A stretch of 58,367 nucleotides of DNA. It comes from Ramlibacter sp. GTDB lineage: Bacteria; Pseudomonadota; Gammaproteobacteria; Burkholderiales; Burkholderiaceae_C. Made by a program: the position numbers and the translations under genes. Location of the stretch: contig JAJTCN010000045.1 in the NCBI GenBank assembly GCA_021323335.1, forward strand, positions 1 through 58,367, read 5' to 3'. The notes beneath the pieces were generated by a model. It was not told the DNA's origin. It did no database searches and worked only from the letters and a program-made list of their open reading frames with translations. Shown piece by piece: positions 10,001 through 17,678 of the stretch (its first letter is position 1; each line of letters begins with the position of its first letter).

Positions 10001-10194
10001 TTGGTCACCTGGGACTCGATCACTTCGGCCGAGGCCCCCGGGTAGCGGGTGGTGACCGTCACCACCGGCTCGTCGATCTTGGGGTACTCGCGCACCGACA
10101 GCCGGGTGAAGCTCACCGCGCCGATCAGCAGCACCAGCAGCGACAGCACGGTGGCGAACACCGGCCGCCGGATGGCGATTTCGGGCAACTGCAT
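7045..10194 (-). CDS. RND family multidrug efflux permease (HAE-1 type)
   Basis: Inner-membrane, proton-driven drug exporter of the AcrB/MexB class. It has 1049 aa, typical of the family. The N-terminal TM1 segment (RPVFATVLSLLVLLIGAVSF) is followed by the first periplasmic porter region, then the TM block with GLVVDDAIVMLENIFRH carrying the paired Asp residues of the proton relay. A second TM block near the C-terminus contains GLITKHGILIVEF. It follows the adaptor gene by 18 bp on the same strand, forming the usual adaptor-pump operon. No outer-membrane channel gene and no TetR regulator are nearby, so it probably uses a TolC-like channel encoded elsewhere. Confidence 0.95.
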   Translation of the reverse strand: MQLPEIAIRRPVFATVLSLLVLLIGAVSFTRLSVREYPKIDEPVVTVTTRYPGASAEVIESQVTKPLEDSIAGIDAVDVLTSISRAEQSQISVRFRLEKDADAAAAEVRDRTARVRNKLPQAIDEPVIAKVEADAFPVIWLAFTSDSLQPLQINDLVNRVVKPRLQTVTGVADVRIFGERKYAMRVWLDPDKLAGFRLTTQDVEDAIRRSNLELPAGRIESQQREFSVTSQTDLAKPEQFGNIVIRNVNGFPVRLRDVARVQEAPADERSQVRLNGKLAIGAGVIRQATANPLSLSQGVRDMIPQLEKDLPPGVKIDVANDNSLFIDRSVQNVYKTIAEAILLVALVIFVFLRTFRASIIPIVTIPVSLIGTFAMMALAGFTINTLTLLALVLAIGLVVDDAIVMLENIFRHIEEGLDPFSAAIKGAREIGFAVITMTLTLVAVYAPLAFTPGRTGRLFVEFALALAGAVVVSGFVALTLTPMMCSKLLKHNPNPTWFDSHMERWLTAVQNGYARLLRWVLLRRWTPRARSGRFMGRVLQARWLVVGGMLLSAVGIALVWPSMRQELSPMEDRGTILASVNAPDGSTFEYTNRYARELERLGQGYKEFDRIFGSIGNPTVSQASVIYRTVDWEDRKRTTLEMARELAPKTNSLPGVNAFIITPPSLGQGFRERPLNFVIQTSDSYENLNVLVRQMLEEIGKNPGIVSPDADLRLNKPELRIEVDREKAADLGVSVEVVAKALETMLGGRIVTRYKRDAEQYDVIVQTEPRGRTTPEDIDGINVRGRNDTMIPLSALVKVRESVSPRELNHFGQRRSASITASLAPDYSLGQALTFMDQTAAKVLKSGYTTELNGTSREFKNSQGALAIVFVLALFFIFLVLAAQFESFVDPFVILLSVPLSMIGALLALKWSGGSLNVYSQIGLITLVGLITKHGILIVEFANQLREQGMQTVEAVIKAASQRLRPILMTTGAMVLGALPLAIASGAGAESRQQIGWVIVGGMSLGTLLTIFVVPTMYMLFARKEVPGANMAEAREGSPSHDADPLPAK

Positions 10195-10212
10195 GGATGC
10201 TCCCGGTGCGGC

Positions 10213-11514
10213 TCAGCCGCCGATGGGCCGGCTGGCCGGCGCGCTCAGGCCGCCGCGCGCGCCCGAGGCGACGGCGCACGGGTTGCCCGGCCGGTTGGCC
10301 ACGACCTGCAGCGCAGACTGGGCGTCGCGCGCCGGCGGGCCGCCGGCGGCGGCCGCGCCGCGCGCGCCATTGCGGCCGGACAGGTCCAGCACGCGCACCG
10401 GCGTGCCGTCCTTCTGGATGCGCTGCTGGCCGGCGGTGACGACGAGGTCGCCGGGCGCCAGGCCCGAGACGACCTCCACCTTGCCCGGCTGCCGCACGCC
10501 GACGGTGACCTCCACGCGTTGGGCGATGCTGGTGTCCTGGTCGGGTCCGTCCACCAGCCGGTACACGAACTGCCGGCCGCCCTGCGGCACGATGGCCTCT
10601 TCCGGGATCATCCGGGCGTTCTCGCGCACGTTGAAGATCGGGGCGATGCGCGCGAACATGCCGGGGCGCAGCTTCAGGTGGCGGTTGTCGACGCAGCCGC
10701 GCACGCCGACCGAGCGGCCGTTGGCGTCCACCAGCGGGTCGATCGCCTGGATCACGGCCGTGAAGCGCTGGCCCGGCAGCGCGTCGACGTCCACCATCGC
10801 CGTCTGGCCGGGACGGATCCGGGTCTGCAGGCGCTCTGGCAGGCGGAAGTCGACGTAGAGCGCGTCGAGGTCCTCGATGTTCACGATGTCGGCGCCGTCC
10901 TTGAGGTAGTCGCCGACGTTGATGCTGCGGATGCCGGCGACGCCGTCGAAGGGCGCCAGGATCTTCAGGCGCGCCAGGGTGGCGCGCGCCAGGGCCAGCT
11001 TGGCCTCCGCCACCTGCAGGTTGGCGGCGCTCTCGTCCACCGCGCGCTGGGCGATGAACTTCTCCTCGACCAGTTCCCGGTTGCGGCGGTGGTTGGCGCG
11101 CGCGATCGACACTTCGGCTTCCGCCTGGCGCACCTGCGCCATCGGCAGCTGATCGTCCAGCTGCACCAGCACCTGGCCGCGCTTCACGCGGTCGGCGTCA
11201 CGGAAGTTGATCTGCGTCACGCGCCCGGAAACCTCGGGGCGCAGCATCACGCTCTGGCGCGAGCGCAGGCTGCCGACCGCCTGGGCGTCGTCGGTGATGC
11301 GCACGGTTTCGACCCGCGCCGCTTCCACCGCCGGTACGCGGCTGGCGCTGGCCGCGGCCGCCGATGGCCCGGCAACGCCCTTGCCCCGCGCGGGCGCCGC
11401 CGCCGTGGCTTCGGTGCCGTCGGCCTGCCGGGGCTGCTGGAACCACCAGGCGACCCCCGAGGCCGCGGCGATCCCGGCGATCGCGACGACGGTGTAGATG
11501 GACTTCGATGCCAT
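10213..11514 (-). CDS. RND efflux periplasmic adaptor (membrane fusion protein)
   Basis: 433 aa. The N-terminal membrane anchor (YTVVAIAGIAAASGVAWW) is followed by a split lipoyl domain (SGRVTQINFRDADRVKRGQVLVQLDDQ and the return strand around LKILAPFDGVAG), an alpha-helical hairpin between them, and a beta-barrel domain. It links the pump encoded just downstream to an outer-membrane channel. An in-frame TTG lies 21 nt upstream, but ATG at 11514 gives a better start just before the anchor. The 160 bp upstream to rnhA should hold the promoter, but I see no convincing -35/-10 pair. Confidence 0.93.
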   Translation of the reverse strand: MASKSIYTVVAIAGIAAASGVAWWFQQPRQADGTEATAAAPARGKGVAGPSAAAASASRVPAVEAARVETVRITDDAQAVGSLRSRQSVMLRPEVSGRVTQINFRDADRVKRGQVLVQLDDQLPMAQVRQAEAEVSIARANHRRNRELVEEKFIAQRAVDESAANLQVAEAKLALARATLARLKILAPFDGVAGIRSINVGDYLKDGADIVNIEDLDALYVDFRLPERLQTRIRPGQTAMVDVDALPGQRFTAVIQAIDPLVDANGRSVGVRGCVDNRHLKLRPGMFARIAPIFNVRENARMIPEEAIVPQGGRQFVYRLVDGPDQDTSIAQRVEVTVGVRQPGKVEVVSGLAPGDLVVTAGQQRIQKDGTPVRVLDLSGRNGARGAAAAGGPPARDAQSALQVVANRPGNPCAVASGARGGLSAPASRPIGG

Positions 11515-11674
11515 GTATTGCTGATCCGTGGACAATGCTGGTGCGCGCGAGCGCTCCCCGCCAAAGCCGGTGAGGCCGAATTCCCCAATGTAACCGCAGG
11601 TACAAGGGAACGCAGCGCAGGCCCGCCTCCAGCGTGCGGCAAATACGCTACAAGGCGTCCCTTTTACCGGCTCT

Positions 11675-12118
11675 TTACCGCTGCACGGTTTCGACGCCCA
11701 GGTTGGCCAGCGCGTCGGCCCGCTCGTTGCCCGGATCCCCGTTGTGGCCGCGCACCCAGCGCCAGTCCACCACGTGCCCGCCCTTCAGGAGCAGATCGTC
11801 CAGCTGCTTCCAGAGTTCCACGTTCTTCACCGGTTGCTTGCTCGCCGTCCTCCAGCCCTTGGCCTTCCACCCCGGCAGCCATTCGGTGATGCCCTTCAGC
11901 ACGTACTGGCTGTCGAGATAGAGCGTCACCGCGCAGGGCCGCTTCAGGGCCTCCAGCGCCCGGATCACGGCCGTCAGCTCCATGCGGTTGTTGGTGGTGC
12001 CCGGCTCGCCGCCGTACAGCTCCTTCTGGGTGGTGCCGGAGCGCATGAGGACGCCCCAGCCTCCCGGGCCGGGATTGCCCTTGCAGGCCCCGTCCGTGTA
12101 GATCTCGACTTGGTTCAT
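11675..12118 (-). CDS. rnhA: Ribonuclease HI
   Basis: Cleaves the RNA strand of RNA-DNA hybrids. It has 147 aa. The four metal-binding carboxylates are visible in [29 protein letters not shown] and GNERADALA, and the His of [10 protein letters not shown] is present. Its ATG overlaps the stop of the upstream methyltransferase gene as ATGA, indicating translational coupling. In enterobacteria gloB, a yafS methyltransferase and rnhA are also neighbours, which supports the assignment of all three. Confidence 0.97.
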   Translation of the reverse strand: MNQVEIYTDGACKGNPGPGGWGVLMRSGTTQKELYGGEPGTTNNRMELTAVIRALEALKRPCAVTLYLDSQYVLKGITEWLPGWKAKGWRTASKQPVKNVELWKQLDDLLLKGGHVVDWRWVRGHNGDPGNERADALANLGVETVQR

Positions 12119-12882
12119 TCGATGGGAGTGAAGTCGCTGCTCTTGCGGTGGCTTCGATTGATGACGGGCACCGGCGCGGCGGCCCGGCGCTTGGCCTTCT
12201 TCCACGGCGACCCGAGCAGCTTGATGCCGCGCACGCGCTTGACGGCGACGATGAAGTAAACGGCCCCGAAGATCGGCCACCAGCGCTCGCCCAGGCCGTC
12301 CATCCAGGCATAGCGCTCCAGCCATTTCTCGCTGGCCAGCGCGGGGCGCCAGCAGCCGAAGCTGCTGCTCTCCACCTCGAATCCGAGCAGCCGCAGCCAG
12401 TCGCGCAGCCGCCAGTAGCCGATGAACTCGCCGGCGTCGGGCAGGTAAAGCTCGCCGAAGCCGAGGCGCCGGTAGACGTGGGCGCGGCGCTGGCGCAGGC
12501 CCCACAGGCTGGCCGGGTTCAGGCAGCAGATGACCACCTTGCCCTCGGGCACCAGCACCCGCTCCACCTCGCGCAGCGTGGTGTGGGGATCGACGTTCAG
12601 TTCCAGCGAATGCGGCAGCACCACCAGGTCGAGGCTGTTCTCCTCGAAGGGCAGCGCGGAGTACTCGGTGACGATGTCGGGCCGCAGCTGGGAGGCGAGC
12701 GCGTCGGACTCGCGCAGCGCCAGCCACTTGTGCGGCATGCGGTTGGCGGCCAGCGTATCGAGCTCCGGCAGGCCAAGCTGCAGCGCGTGGTAGCCGAAGA
12801 TGTCGCCGACCGCGCGATCGAACTCCGCGCGCTCCCATGCCAGCAAATACCGGCCGGGCGGCGTCTCGAACCACTGCTGCAT
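12115..12882 (-). CDS. Class I SAM-dependent methyltransferase (YafS-like)
   Basis: 255 aa from the ATG at 12882 ([17 protein letters not shown]). The central region [22 protein letters not shown] and [20 protein letters not shown] are the post-motif and motif II-III regions of UbiE/methyltransferase-11-type domains. The glycine-rich motif I is degenerate, as is common in this subfamily. A second possible ATG at 12903 shares bases with the divergent gloB start, so the true start is uncertain. The gene runs into rnhA (ATGA overlap). Substrate unknown. Confidence 0.85.
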   Translation of the reverse strand: MQQWFETPPGRYLLAWERAEFDRAVGDIFGYHALQLGLPELDTLAANRMPHKWLALRESDALASQLRPDIVTEYSALPFEENSLDLVVLPHSLELNVDPHTTLREVERVLVPEGKVVICCLNPASLWGLRQRRAHVYRRLGFGELYLPDAGEFIGYWRLRDWLRLLGFEVESSSFGCWRPALASEKWLERYAWMDGLGERWWPIFGAVYFIVAVKRVRGIKLLGSPWKKAKRRAAAPVPVINRSHRKSSDFTPIE

Positions 12883-12885
12883 TCC

Positions 12886-12891
12886 TATAAT
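12886..12891 (+). promoter_or_regulatory. Possible -10 hexamer for gloB
   Basis: A perfect TATAAT lies 10 nt before the gloB ATG. It would place the transcription start only a few nucleotides before, or at, the start codon. No clear -35 hexamer lies 16-18 nt upstream, and no Shine-Dalgarno sequence precedes the ATG. That combination would suit a leaderless or near-leaderless mRNA. Confidence 0.35.
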
Positions 12892-12901
12892 CCGGTCGCT
12901 C

Positions 12902-13675
12902 ATGAAGTTGATCCCGCTGCCCGCTTTCCAGGACAACTACCTATGGCTGCTCCACGACGGCCGGCGCGCGCTGGTCGTCGACCCCGGTGATGCCTCTCCG
13001 GTGCTCGCCGCGCTCGACGAGGGCGGATTGCAACTGGAGGCGATTCTAGTCACGCATCACCACCCGGACCACGTCGGCGGCGTCGATGCCTTGCGCGATG
13101 CGACCGGCGCGCGGGTGTTCGGGCCGGCCCGCGAGCGCATCCCCGAGCCGCTGCAGCGCCTGGCGGAAGGTGATGCCATCGAGGTCCTGGGCCTGCGCTT
13201 CGAGGTGCTGGACGTCCCGGGGCACACCGCCGGCCACATTGCCTATTACGCGAGGGACTTCGAGGGAGCGCCGCTGCTTTTTTGCGGCGACACGTTGTTT
13301 TCCGGCGGCTGCGGCCGGTTGTTCGAAGGAACGGCGGCCCAGATGCACGACTCCCTGGGCAAGCTGGCGGCCCTCCCCGGGAATACCCGGGTGTGCTGCA
13401 CGCACGAATACACCCTCGGAAACCTGAAATTTGCCACAGCCGTGGAACCGGGCAATTCCAGGCTGATCCATTACAGGCAACAATGCGAGCAACGGCGTTC
13501 GCGAGGCGAACCCACCCTCCCCTCCACGATCGCGCTGGAACGGGAGGTGAATCCTTTCCTGCGCACCCGCGTCCCCGCGGTCACGCAGGCGGCCCACGCG
13601 TACAACGCGGCGGACGAGAGAGACGAGGTCGCGGTGTTCGCGGCCTTGCGCCAATGGAAGAACGAGTTCAGATGA
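12902..13675 (+). CDS. gloB: Hydroxyacylglutathione hydrolase (glyoxalase II)
   Basis: Hydrolyses S-lactoylglutathione to lactate and glutathione, completing methylglyoxal detoxification. It has 257 aa. The metallo-beta-lactamase motif [10 protein letters not shown] is near residue 50, followed by the PGHTAGH and [11 protein letters not shown] metal ligands and the [13 protein letters not shown] motif typical of glyoxalase II. The C-terminal substrate domain (NPFLRT...) is complete. It diverges from the methyltransferase gene. Its stop overlaps the mltD ATG (ATGA). Confidence 0.96.
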   Translation: MKLIPLPAFQDNYLWLLHDGRRALVVDPGDASPVLAALDEGGLQLEAILVTHHHPDHVGGVDALRDATGARVFGPARERIPEPLQRLAEGDAIEVLGLRFEVLDVPGHTAGHIAYYARDFEGAPLLFCGDTLFSGGCGRLFEGTAAQMHDSLGKLAALPGNTRVCCTHEYTLGNLKFATAVEPGNSRLIHYRQQCEQRRSRGEPTLPSTIALEREVNPFLRTRVPAVTQAAHAYNAADERDEVAVFAALRQWKNEFR

Positions 13676-15303
13676 CGATGTACAAGCTGCTCGCCCTCAC
13701 CGCCGTCCTGGCTCTCGCCGGCTGCGCCACCACCACCGGCGGGCCCGGCGGCAACCAGGCCGCAGTCGAATCGCGCGAGGGCCAGCCGCCGCAGGCGCAG
13801 CCCGCACCGGTGGCCGCGCCGGCGCCGCAAGCCGTGTTTCCCGCCGGCCCGCTGTCGGCGATCCAGTCCTCGGAGGTGAGCTCGCAGCGGGTCACGTCCC
13901 TGGAACCCCCGCCGGACCTGTGGGGCCGCATCCGCAAGGGCTTCGCGATGCCCAACCTCGAGACCGACCACGTGCGCAAGCACGAGCAGTGGTACTCGAC
14001 GCGGCCCGACTACATGCTGCGCATGACGGACCGCTCGCGCAAGTACCTGTTCCACATCGTCGAGGAGCTGGAGCGCCGCAACATGCCGATGGAGCTGGCG
14101 CTGCTGCCCTTCATCGAGAGCGCCTTCAACCCGCAGGCCGTGTCGAGCGCGCGCGCCGCCGGGATGTGGCAGTTCATGCCCGCCACGGGCAAGGACTTCG
14201 AGCTGAAGCAGAACTTCTTCCGCGACGACCGCCGCGACGTGCTGGCCTCAACCCGCGCCGCGCTGGACTACCTGCAGCGCCTGCACGGCATGTTCGGCGA
14301 CTGGCACCTGGCGCTGGCGGCCTACAACTGGGGCGAAGGCAGCGTCGGCCGCGCGATCAAGGCCAACCAGCGCGCCGGCCTGGGCACCGCGTACACCGAT
14401 CTGAACATGCCGGACGAAACGCGCAACTACGTGCCGAAGCTGCAGGCGGTGAAGAACATCATCGCCAACCCGGAGCAGTTCCGCGCCGAGCTGCCCAACA
14501 TCGAGAACCATCCCTACTTCCAGTCGGTCACGCTGGAGCGCGACATGGACGTCGAGCTCGCCGCCCGCCTGGCCGACGTCAGCGTCGACGACTTCAAGGC
14601 GCTGAACCCGCAGCACAACCGGCCCGTCATCCTGGCCGCCGGCACGCCGCAGATCCTGCTGCCCTGGGACAACGCCACCGTCTTCAAGCGCAACTTCGCC
14701 GAATACAGCCAGGGCCGCTTCGCGTCGTGGACGGCGTGGAGCGCGCCGTCCACCATGACCGTGGCCGAAGCCGCGCGCCGCAACGGGATGAGCGAGGCGG
14801 ACATGCGCGCCGTCAACAGCATCCCCCCGCGCATGCTGATCAAGTCGGGCTCGGTGCTGATCGTGCCGCGCGGCAGCGCGAGCCAGCACGACGTCACCAG
14901 CCAGGTGGCCGACAACGCGCAACTGAACCTCGCGCCGGAGATGTCCACCCGCCGCATGGTGGTGAAGGCCGGCAAGCACGACACCGTCGCCAGCATCGCG
15001 CGGCGCTACAAGCTGCCGGCCTCGCAGGTGGCACAGTGGAACGACGTGTCCACCTCCGCCGGCTTCAAGCCGGGCCAGCAGGTCGTGCTGCACGTGGCCG
15101 CCCGCGCCGCGCCGCGCATCGCCGTGAAGGTGCCGCAAAAGGCGGTGGTGCGCACGTCGGCGACGCGGGTCGTGCCCAAGCGCGCCACGGCGCCGGTCAA
15201 GGCCGCGGCCAAGGCGCCGGCCAAGCCGGTCGCGAGCGCGAAGGCCGCCGCCAAGGCGCCCGCCAAGCCGGCGGCCAAGGCGCCGGCCAAGACCTCCCGC
15301 TGA
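13672..15303 (+). CDS. mltD: Membrane-bound lytic murein transglycosylase D
   Basis: Cleaves peptidoglycan glycan strands with anhydro-muramic acid formation. It has 543 aa. A lipoprotein signal with lipobox LAGC puts the lipidated Cys at residue 18. The Slt domain has the catalytic Glu at residue 149 (PFIESAFNP), followed by GMWQFMPATG and LAAYNWGEG. Two LysM repeats follow, the second around KAGKHDTVASIARRYKLP. The last 60 or so residues are an Ala/Lys/Pro tail of repeated AKAP units. The start overlaps the gloB stop (ATGA); an in-frame ATG two codons later is also possible. Confidence 0.94.
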   Translation: MTMYKLLALTAVLALAGCATTTGGPGGNQAAVESREGQPPQAQPAPVAAPAPQAVFPAGPLSAIQSSEVSSQRVTSLEPPPDLWGRIRKGFAMPNLETDHVRKHEQWYSTRPDYMLRMTDRSRKYLFHIVEELERRNMPMELALLPFIESAFNPQAVSSARAAGMWQFMPATGKDFELKQNFFRDDRRDVLASTRAALDYLQRLHGMFGDWHLALAAYNWGEGSVGRAIKANQRAGLGTAYTDLNMPDETRNYVPKLQAVKNIIANPEQFRAELPNIENHPYFQSVTLERDMDVELAARLADVSVDDFKALNPQHNRPVILAAGTPQILLPWDNATVFKRNFAEYSQGRFASWTAWSAPSTMTVAEAARRNGMSEADMRAVNSIPPRMLIKSGSVLIVPRGSASQHDVTSQVADNAQLNLAPEMSTRRMVVKAGKHDTVASIARRYKLPASQVAQWNDVSTSAGFKPGQQVVLHVAARAAPRIAVKVPQKAVVRTSATRVVPKRATAPVKAAAKAPAKPVASAKAAAKAPAKPAAKAPAKTSR

Positions 15304-15338
15304 GCTTCCGGCGGCGGCCTTCCGGTCAACGGCAGGCT

Positions 15339-15357
15339 GCCCGTGTGAAGCACGGGC
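15339..15357 (+). other. Short perfect hairpin after mltD
   Basis: GCCCGTG, loop TGAAG, CACGGGC forms a 7-bp stem in the 177-bp gap between mltD and the next gene. There is no following T tract, so it is at best a weak or Rho-assisted 3' end. Apart from the ribosome binding site at 15468-15473, I see nothing else recognisable in this gap. Confidence 0.35.
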
Positions 15358-15480
15358 GTCCAGTTGTAAGCAGCCAGTCCCGGTGCAGGACGCTTCCGAC
15401 CGCCAACTCCGCCGTGCGCTGATGCCGCCCCGCCCCGGCCTGGGCGACAGTACGTCATTCACTATCCAAGGAGAATGACA

Positions 15481-15891
15481 ATGCACAGCAAGACCCTTCT
15501 CAGCGCGGCGTTCGCCACCGCCCTCATGGGCTTCGGCGCCGTGGCGCAAGCGCAAAGCATCACCGTGCGCGTGGCGCCCCCCGCTCCCCGCGTCGAAATC
15601 GTGCCGGCCGCCCGTGCCGGCCACGTCTGGGTGCGCGGCCACTACGTGTGGCGCGGCAACCAGTACGCCTGGGTTCCGGGCCGCTTCGTGACGGCCCGCG
15701 CCGGCTATGTGTACCGCGAGCCGCAATGGGTGCAGCGCAACGGCGGCTGGGTCCTGGTGGGCAACAACTGGGAGCGTGGCGCCGGCGGCGACCGTGACGG
15801 CGACGGCATCGCCAACCGCTACGACCGTGACCGCGACGGCGACGGCATCCGCAACAGCCGGGACAACCGCCAGTACAACCCCAACCGGTAA
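15481..15891 (+). CDS. Small exported WxxGxW-repeat protein with Asp-rich C-terminus
   Basis: 136 aa. The signal peptide ends near AVAQAQ. The middle carries tandem aromatic repeats (GHYVWRGNQYAWVPGRF, YVYREPQWVQRNGGWVLV) of the YXWGQW/WXXGXW type common in Burkholderiales. The end has two DRDGDGI repeats resembling thrombospondin type 3 calcium-binding motifs. Two ATGs compete: AAGGAG at 15468-15473 is 7 nt from the ATG at 15481 but only 1 nt from the one at 15475, so 15481 is chosen. Likely periplasmic or surface-exposed. Function unknown. Confidence 0.85.
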   Translation: MHSKTLLSAAFATALMGFGAVAQAQSITVRVAPPAPRVEIVPAARAGHVWVRGHYVWRGNQYAWVPGRFVTARAGYVYREPQWVQRNGGWVLVGNNWERGAGGDRDGDGIANRYDRDRDGDGIRNSRDNRQYNPNR

Positions 15892-15924
15892 GGAGGCCGC
15901 CGCCTGGAGCGGCAGTCTCCTCTG

Positions 15925-15949
15925 AAAGGGGCCTTCGGGCCCCTTTTTT
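15925..15949 (+). terminator. Rho-independent terminator after the WxxGxW gene
   Basis: A 9-bp stem AAAGGGGCC, loop TTCG, GGCCCCTTT is followed by further T residues. It lies 33 nt after the stop codon. The symmetric A and T runs mean it could also act on the converging ABC transporter transcript. Confidence 0.9.
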
Positions 15950-15954
15950 GCGGC

Positions 15955-16848
15955 CTACAGCTTTTCCGTCTCGCCCTGGCGCGGCTGCCACTTCATCAGG
16001 CGGCGTTCGATCCGGCCAACCAGTCCGTCGAGCACCAGCGCGCAGGCGGTCAGGACCACGATGCCCGCGAACACGGTGTTGACGTCGAAGGTGCCCTCGG
16101 CCTGCAGGATCAGGTAGCCCACGCCGCGCGCGGAGCCCAGGTATTCGCCCACCACCGCGCCGACGAAGGCGAGGCCCACCGAGGTGTGCAGGCTGGAAAA
16201 CACCCAGCTTGTCGCGCTCGGCAAGTACACGGTGCGCAGCAGCTGCTTCTGGTTGGCGCCCAGCATGCGGGCATTGGCCAGCACCACCGGACTGACCTCG
16301 CGCACGCCCTGGTAGACGTTGAAGAACACGATGAAGAAGACCAGCGTGACCGCCAGCGCCACCTTGCTCCAGATACCCAGGCCGAACCACATGGCGAAGA
16401 TCGGCGCCAGGATCACCCGCGGCATCGAGTTGAACGCCTTGATGTAGGGATCGAAGATCGCGCTCGGCGTGGGCGACAGCGCCAGCCAGAGGCCCACGCC
16501 GAGTCCGAGCAGCGTGCCGATGACGAAGGCCAGCAGCGTCTCGAGCAGCGTCACGCCCAGGTGCTGGTAGATGTCCGCCCGACCGGTCAAGCCGTCGGGA
16601 TACAGGACGTTCGGCGCCACGTCGAAGGGCAGGAACCAGGACCACATGCGCCCAGCCACCTTGACGGGCTCGCCGAGGAAGAACGCCGTCTGTTCGTCGC
16701 GGGACACCAGCTGCCAGGCCAGCAGCATCGCGATGAAGACGCCGACCTGCCACGCGCGCAGGTTGCGCTCGTTCGGCTTGAGATGGATCAGGAAACCTCC
16801 GCGCTCTGCGCTGCGGAATTCGCTCTTGGGGCGGCCCGGCGAGCTCAT
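15955..16848 (-). CDS. ABC transporter permease (nitrate/sulfonate/taurine type)
   Basis: 297 aa with about six membrane segments. The conserved EAA-type loop is visible around GANQKQLLRTVYLPSATSWVFSSLHTSVGLAF, which contacts the ATPase. Family resemblance is to SsuC/TauC/ThiX-like permeases. The ATG at 16848 overlaps the ATPase stop codon (ATGA). It forms a complete importer with the two upstream genes. Substrate not determined by sequence. Confidence 0.92.
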   Translation of the reverse strand: MSSPGRPKSEFRSAERGGFLIHLKPNERNLRAWQVGVFIAMLLAWQLVSRDEQTAFFLGEPVKVAGRMWSWFLPFDVAPNVLYPDGLTGRADIYQHLGVTLLETLLAFVIGTLLGLGVGLWLALSPTPSAIFDPYIKAFNSMPRVILAPIFAMWFGLGIWSKVALAVTLVFFIVFFNVYQGVREVSPVVLANARMLGANQKQLLRTVYLPSATSWVFSSLHTSVGLAFVGAVVGEYLGSARGVGYLILQAEGTFDVNTVFAGIVVLTACALVLDGLVGRIERRLMKWQPRQGETEKL

Positions 16849-17678
16849 GCGGCCTTCTTCAGCTGCTGCGCGTAGCCCTTGAGGACCTCGTCGCGCAGCA
16901 CCGCCCAGATGCGGGCGTGCCACGCGACGAAGCGCGGGTCGGTGCGCACCTCCGCGACATCGCGCGGCCGCGGCAGGTCGATCGCGAACTCGCCGATCGG
17001 CCGCGTGGCCGGGCCGGCGGAGAGCACGACGACACGGTCGCTCATGGCGATGGCTTCGTCGAGATCGTGCGTGATGAACAGCACCGCTTTCCGCTTGGCT
17101 GCCCACAACGCCAGCACCTCGTTTTCCATCAGCTGCCGGGTCTGCACGTCCAGCGCGCTGAAGGGTTCGTCCATCAGGATGATGTCGGGGTCGAGCGCCA
17201 GCACCTGCGCCAGCGCCGTGCGCTTGCGCATGCCGCCGGAGAGCTGGTGCGGATAGCGGTCGCCGAAGCCGGCCAGGCCGACGCGGGCCAGCCAGTCCTG
17301 CGCCTGCACCCGCGCGTCGGCGTCCGGCACGCCGCGGTACTGCAGCCCCACCATCACGTTGTCGAGCGCGCTGCGCCACGGCATCAGCGCGTCCGACTGG
17401 AACATGTAGCCCGCGCGGCGGTTGATGCCCGCCAGCGGCTCGCCGAACACGCGGACCTCGCCCGAGGAGGGCTGCAGCAGCCCGGCGCCGACGTTCAGCA
17501 GGGTGGACTTGCCGCAGCCGGTGGGCCCGACGACGGAGACGAACTCGCCGGCCTGCACCTGCAGCGTCGTGCCGGCGACCGCCGTGTAGCGCTGGCCGCC
17601 CTCCTCGCGCGAGCGGAAGGTGACGGTGACGTCGTCGAGCGCCAGCGCGGGCGGCGCGGGCGGCCGGCCGTCGCTCAC
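16845..17678 (-). CDS. ABC transporter ATP-binding protein (nitrate/sulfonate/taurine type)
   Basis: 277 aa. Walker A is GPTGCGKST, the signature is LSGGMRKRTALAQ, Walker B is ILMDEPFSALD, and the H-loop is FITHDLDEA. The GTG at 17678 is chosen because it overlaps the stop of the substrate-binding gene (GTGA) and gives the normal SsuB-type N-terminus. The D-loop and the region after Walker B match SsuB/TauB ATPases. Middle gene of a three-gene importer. Confidence 0.93.
   Translation of the reverse strand: MSDGRPPAPPALALDDVTVTFRSREEGGQRYTAVAGTTLQVQAGEFVSVVGPTGCGKSTLLNVGAGLLQPSSGEVRVFGEPLAGINRRAGYMFQSDALMPWRSALDNVMVGLQYRGVPDADARVQAQDWLARVGLAGFGDRYPHQLSGGMRKRTALAQVLALDPDIILMDEPFSALDVQTRQLMENEVLALWAAKRKAVLFITHDLDEAIAMSDRVVVLSAGPATRPIGEFAIDLPRPRDVAEVRTDPRFVAWHARIWAVLRDEVLKGYAQQLKKAA

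Noticed and set aside
7072..11889. A 1605-codon open frame on the plus strand opposite the RND genes
   Set aside because: It is a shadow of the pump and adaptor coding sequence. The translation is rich in His, Arg, Gln and Ala with no recognisable motif.
15475..15480. Alternative ATG at 15475 for the WxxGxW protein
   Set aside because: Only 1 nt separates it from the AAGGAG ribosome site; the next in-frame ATG at 15481 has ideal spacing.
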